From Clostridia bacterium (GTDB taxonomy: Bacteria; Bacillota; Clostridia; Oscillospirales; CAG-272): DNA of 23,453 nt. The position numbers were made by a program, and so were the translations under genes. Every line of letters begins with the position of its first letter. Position 1 is the first letter of the stretch. This document shows positions 22,961 to 23,453 of this stretch, piece after piece. The notes beneath the pieces were generated by a model that saw nothing but the letters and a program-made list of their open reading frames with translations, did not search any database and was not told the DNA's origin. The stretch covers positions 1 through 23,453 of the forward strand of contig CAADYN010000155.1 of assembly GCA_900753285.1 (NCBI GenBank), read 5' to 3'.

Positions 22961-23453
22961 CTAATGCGCACCAAGGATAGACAATGCCATACTGCCAGTC
23001 TTGAACAGGCTGAAGCACAAAAGCACAGTATATCCCATGCAGGTCCAGATTGCGTATGATATATCCCCCGTTACGGCGATGTTCTGTACGAGTGCTGCGT
23101 ATATTGCCACGCAGATAATGATGAGAAATGCTTGAAGTCCCAAAGCTCCGAGCGACTTCATGTAGTTCTGTCCCATGTGGCTGTCTCTTCCGAGCATATT
23201 TGCCATCGGTATCGGTGCAACTGAGGTCATGACGTAGATCTCAAGCATTCTGCCGAACGAGATGAGGAAAATACATATCGTCAGTATGTGCATACAGATC
23301 CCCACAAGAAACGACTGCATCCACACGCCAAACAGAGTTCCAAGCTCCATTGCTTCAAGCTGTGCTTCCAAGTCCGGTATCAGCGACTCAAAACGCAGTG
23401 ACGTATCCGAAACAATGATTCCCGACGCGTCATTTACGATATTCTGCGCCACA
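22961..23453 (-). CDS. VirB6/TrbL-like conjugal transfer membrane protein, 5' end beyond window
   Basis: The frame is open to the right edge, so about 164 C-terminal residues are visible. They contain several membrane segments: FGVWMQSFLVGICMHILTIC onward, LGLQAFLIIICVAIYAALV, and YAIWTCMGYTVLLCFSLF. Together with FGRMLEIYVMTSVAPIPMAN and the AFLIIICVAIYAALVQ helix this is the pattern of the polytopic VirB6/TrbL-like channel protein of Firmicutes integrative conjugative elements. The stop TAG overlaps the ribosome site of the prgI remnant, the usual gene order. No lesion is visible, so the transfer module to the right might be intact or partly so. Confidence 0.8.
   Translation of the reverse strand, partial: VAQNIVNDASGIIVSDTSLRFESLIPDLEAQLEAMELGTLFGVWMQSFLVGICMHILTICIFLISFGRMLEIYVMTSVAPIPMANMLGRDSHMGQNYMKSLGALGLQAFLIIICVAIYAALVQNIAVTGDISYAIWTCMGYTVLLCFSLFKTGSMALSILGAH

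Overview
The window looks like chromosomal accessory DNA from a Gram-positive gut-type Clostridia (probably Oscillospiraceae-like): strong AGGAGG ribosome sites, sigma-A type TTGACA-17-TATAAT promoters, XRE/ABC-exporter cassettes, a GH4 glycosidase and Firmicutes-type conjugative-element genes. Taxonomy is inferred from gene content only.

Left end (1-3054): the start of a type I-C CRISPR-Cas operon on the minus strand, cas3 followed by the 5' part of cas5c. The 231-bp cas3-cas5c gap is the most interesting place in the window. On the plus strand it holds a good promoter, a degenerate type I-C repeat starting about where transcription should start, a short spacer-like guide and a hairpin terminator. 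The guide matches, next to a TTC PAM, the -10 region of the cas5c promoter 100 bp away (14 of the first 17 positions; two of the three mismatches fall at positions 6 and 12, which type I effectors do not read). This fits a crRNA-like autorepressor of the CreR (cas-regulating RNA) kind.

3251-8112 (minus): an ABC exporter half-transporter, two tandem XRE-type regulators upstream of it, and a double-domain GNAT acetyltransferase. 8113-8678 is gene-poor.

8679-14356 (plus): a decayed sigma-factor regulon. The order is an ECF-like sigma gene (internal deletion and frameshift), a small membrane protein, a membrane-anchored zinc-ribbon protein, a P-type ATPase (frameshift, in-frame stop and altered GDGxND), a GT2 glycosyltransferase (1-base deletion) and an intact zinc-dependent phospholipase C-like protein. 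The sigma gene and the ATPase operon share an identical promoter motif (AACCTTTT-N11-CGTGTAAG), so the broken sigma factor and two of its likely targets decayed together.

14384-16754: an AraC-type regulator divergent from a GH4 alpha-galactosidase-like enzyme.

16756-19038 (minus): a gene graveyard of fused and shortened remnants (DUF4428-like and TFIIB-zinc-ribbon-like proteins, response regulators, a histidine kinase, a conjugative-element relaxase). Then comes a second ABC exporter (19096-20880), paralogous to the first.

21055-23453: remnants of an integrative conjugative element: a helicase/methylase fragment with the 3' end (domains V and VI) of a group II intron in it, a prgI-like gene that has lost its ATG and is split by a ~90-bp nested palindrome, and a VirB6/TrbL-like membrane protein running off the right edge. 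An intact XRE-TPR regulator (21540-22676) sits between these pieces.
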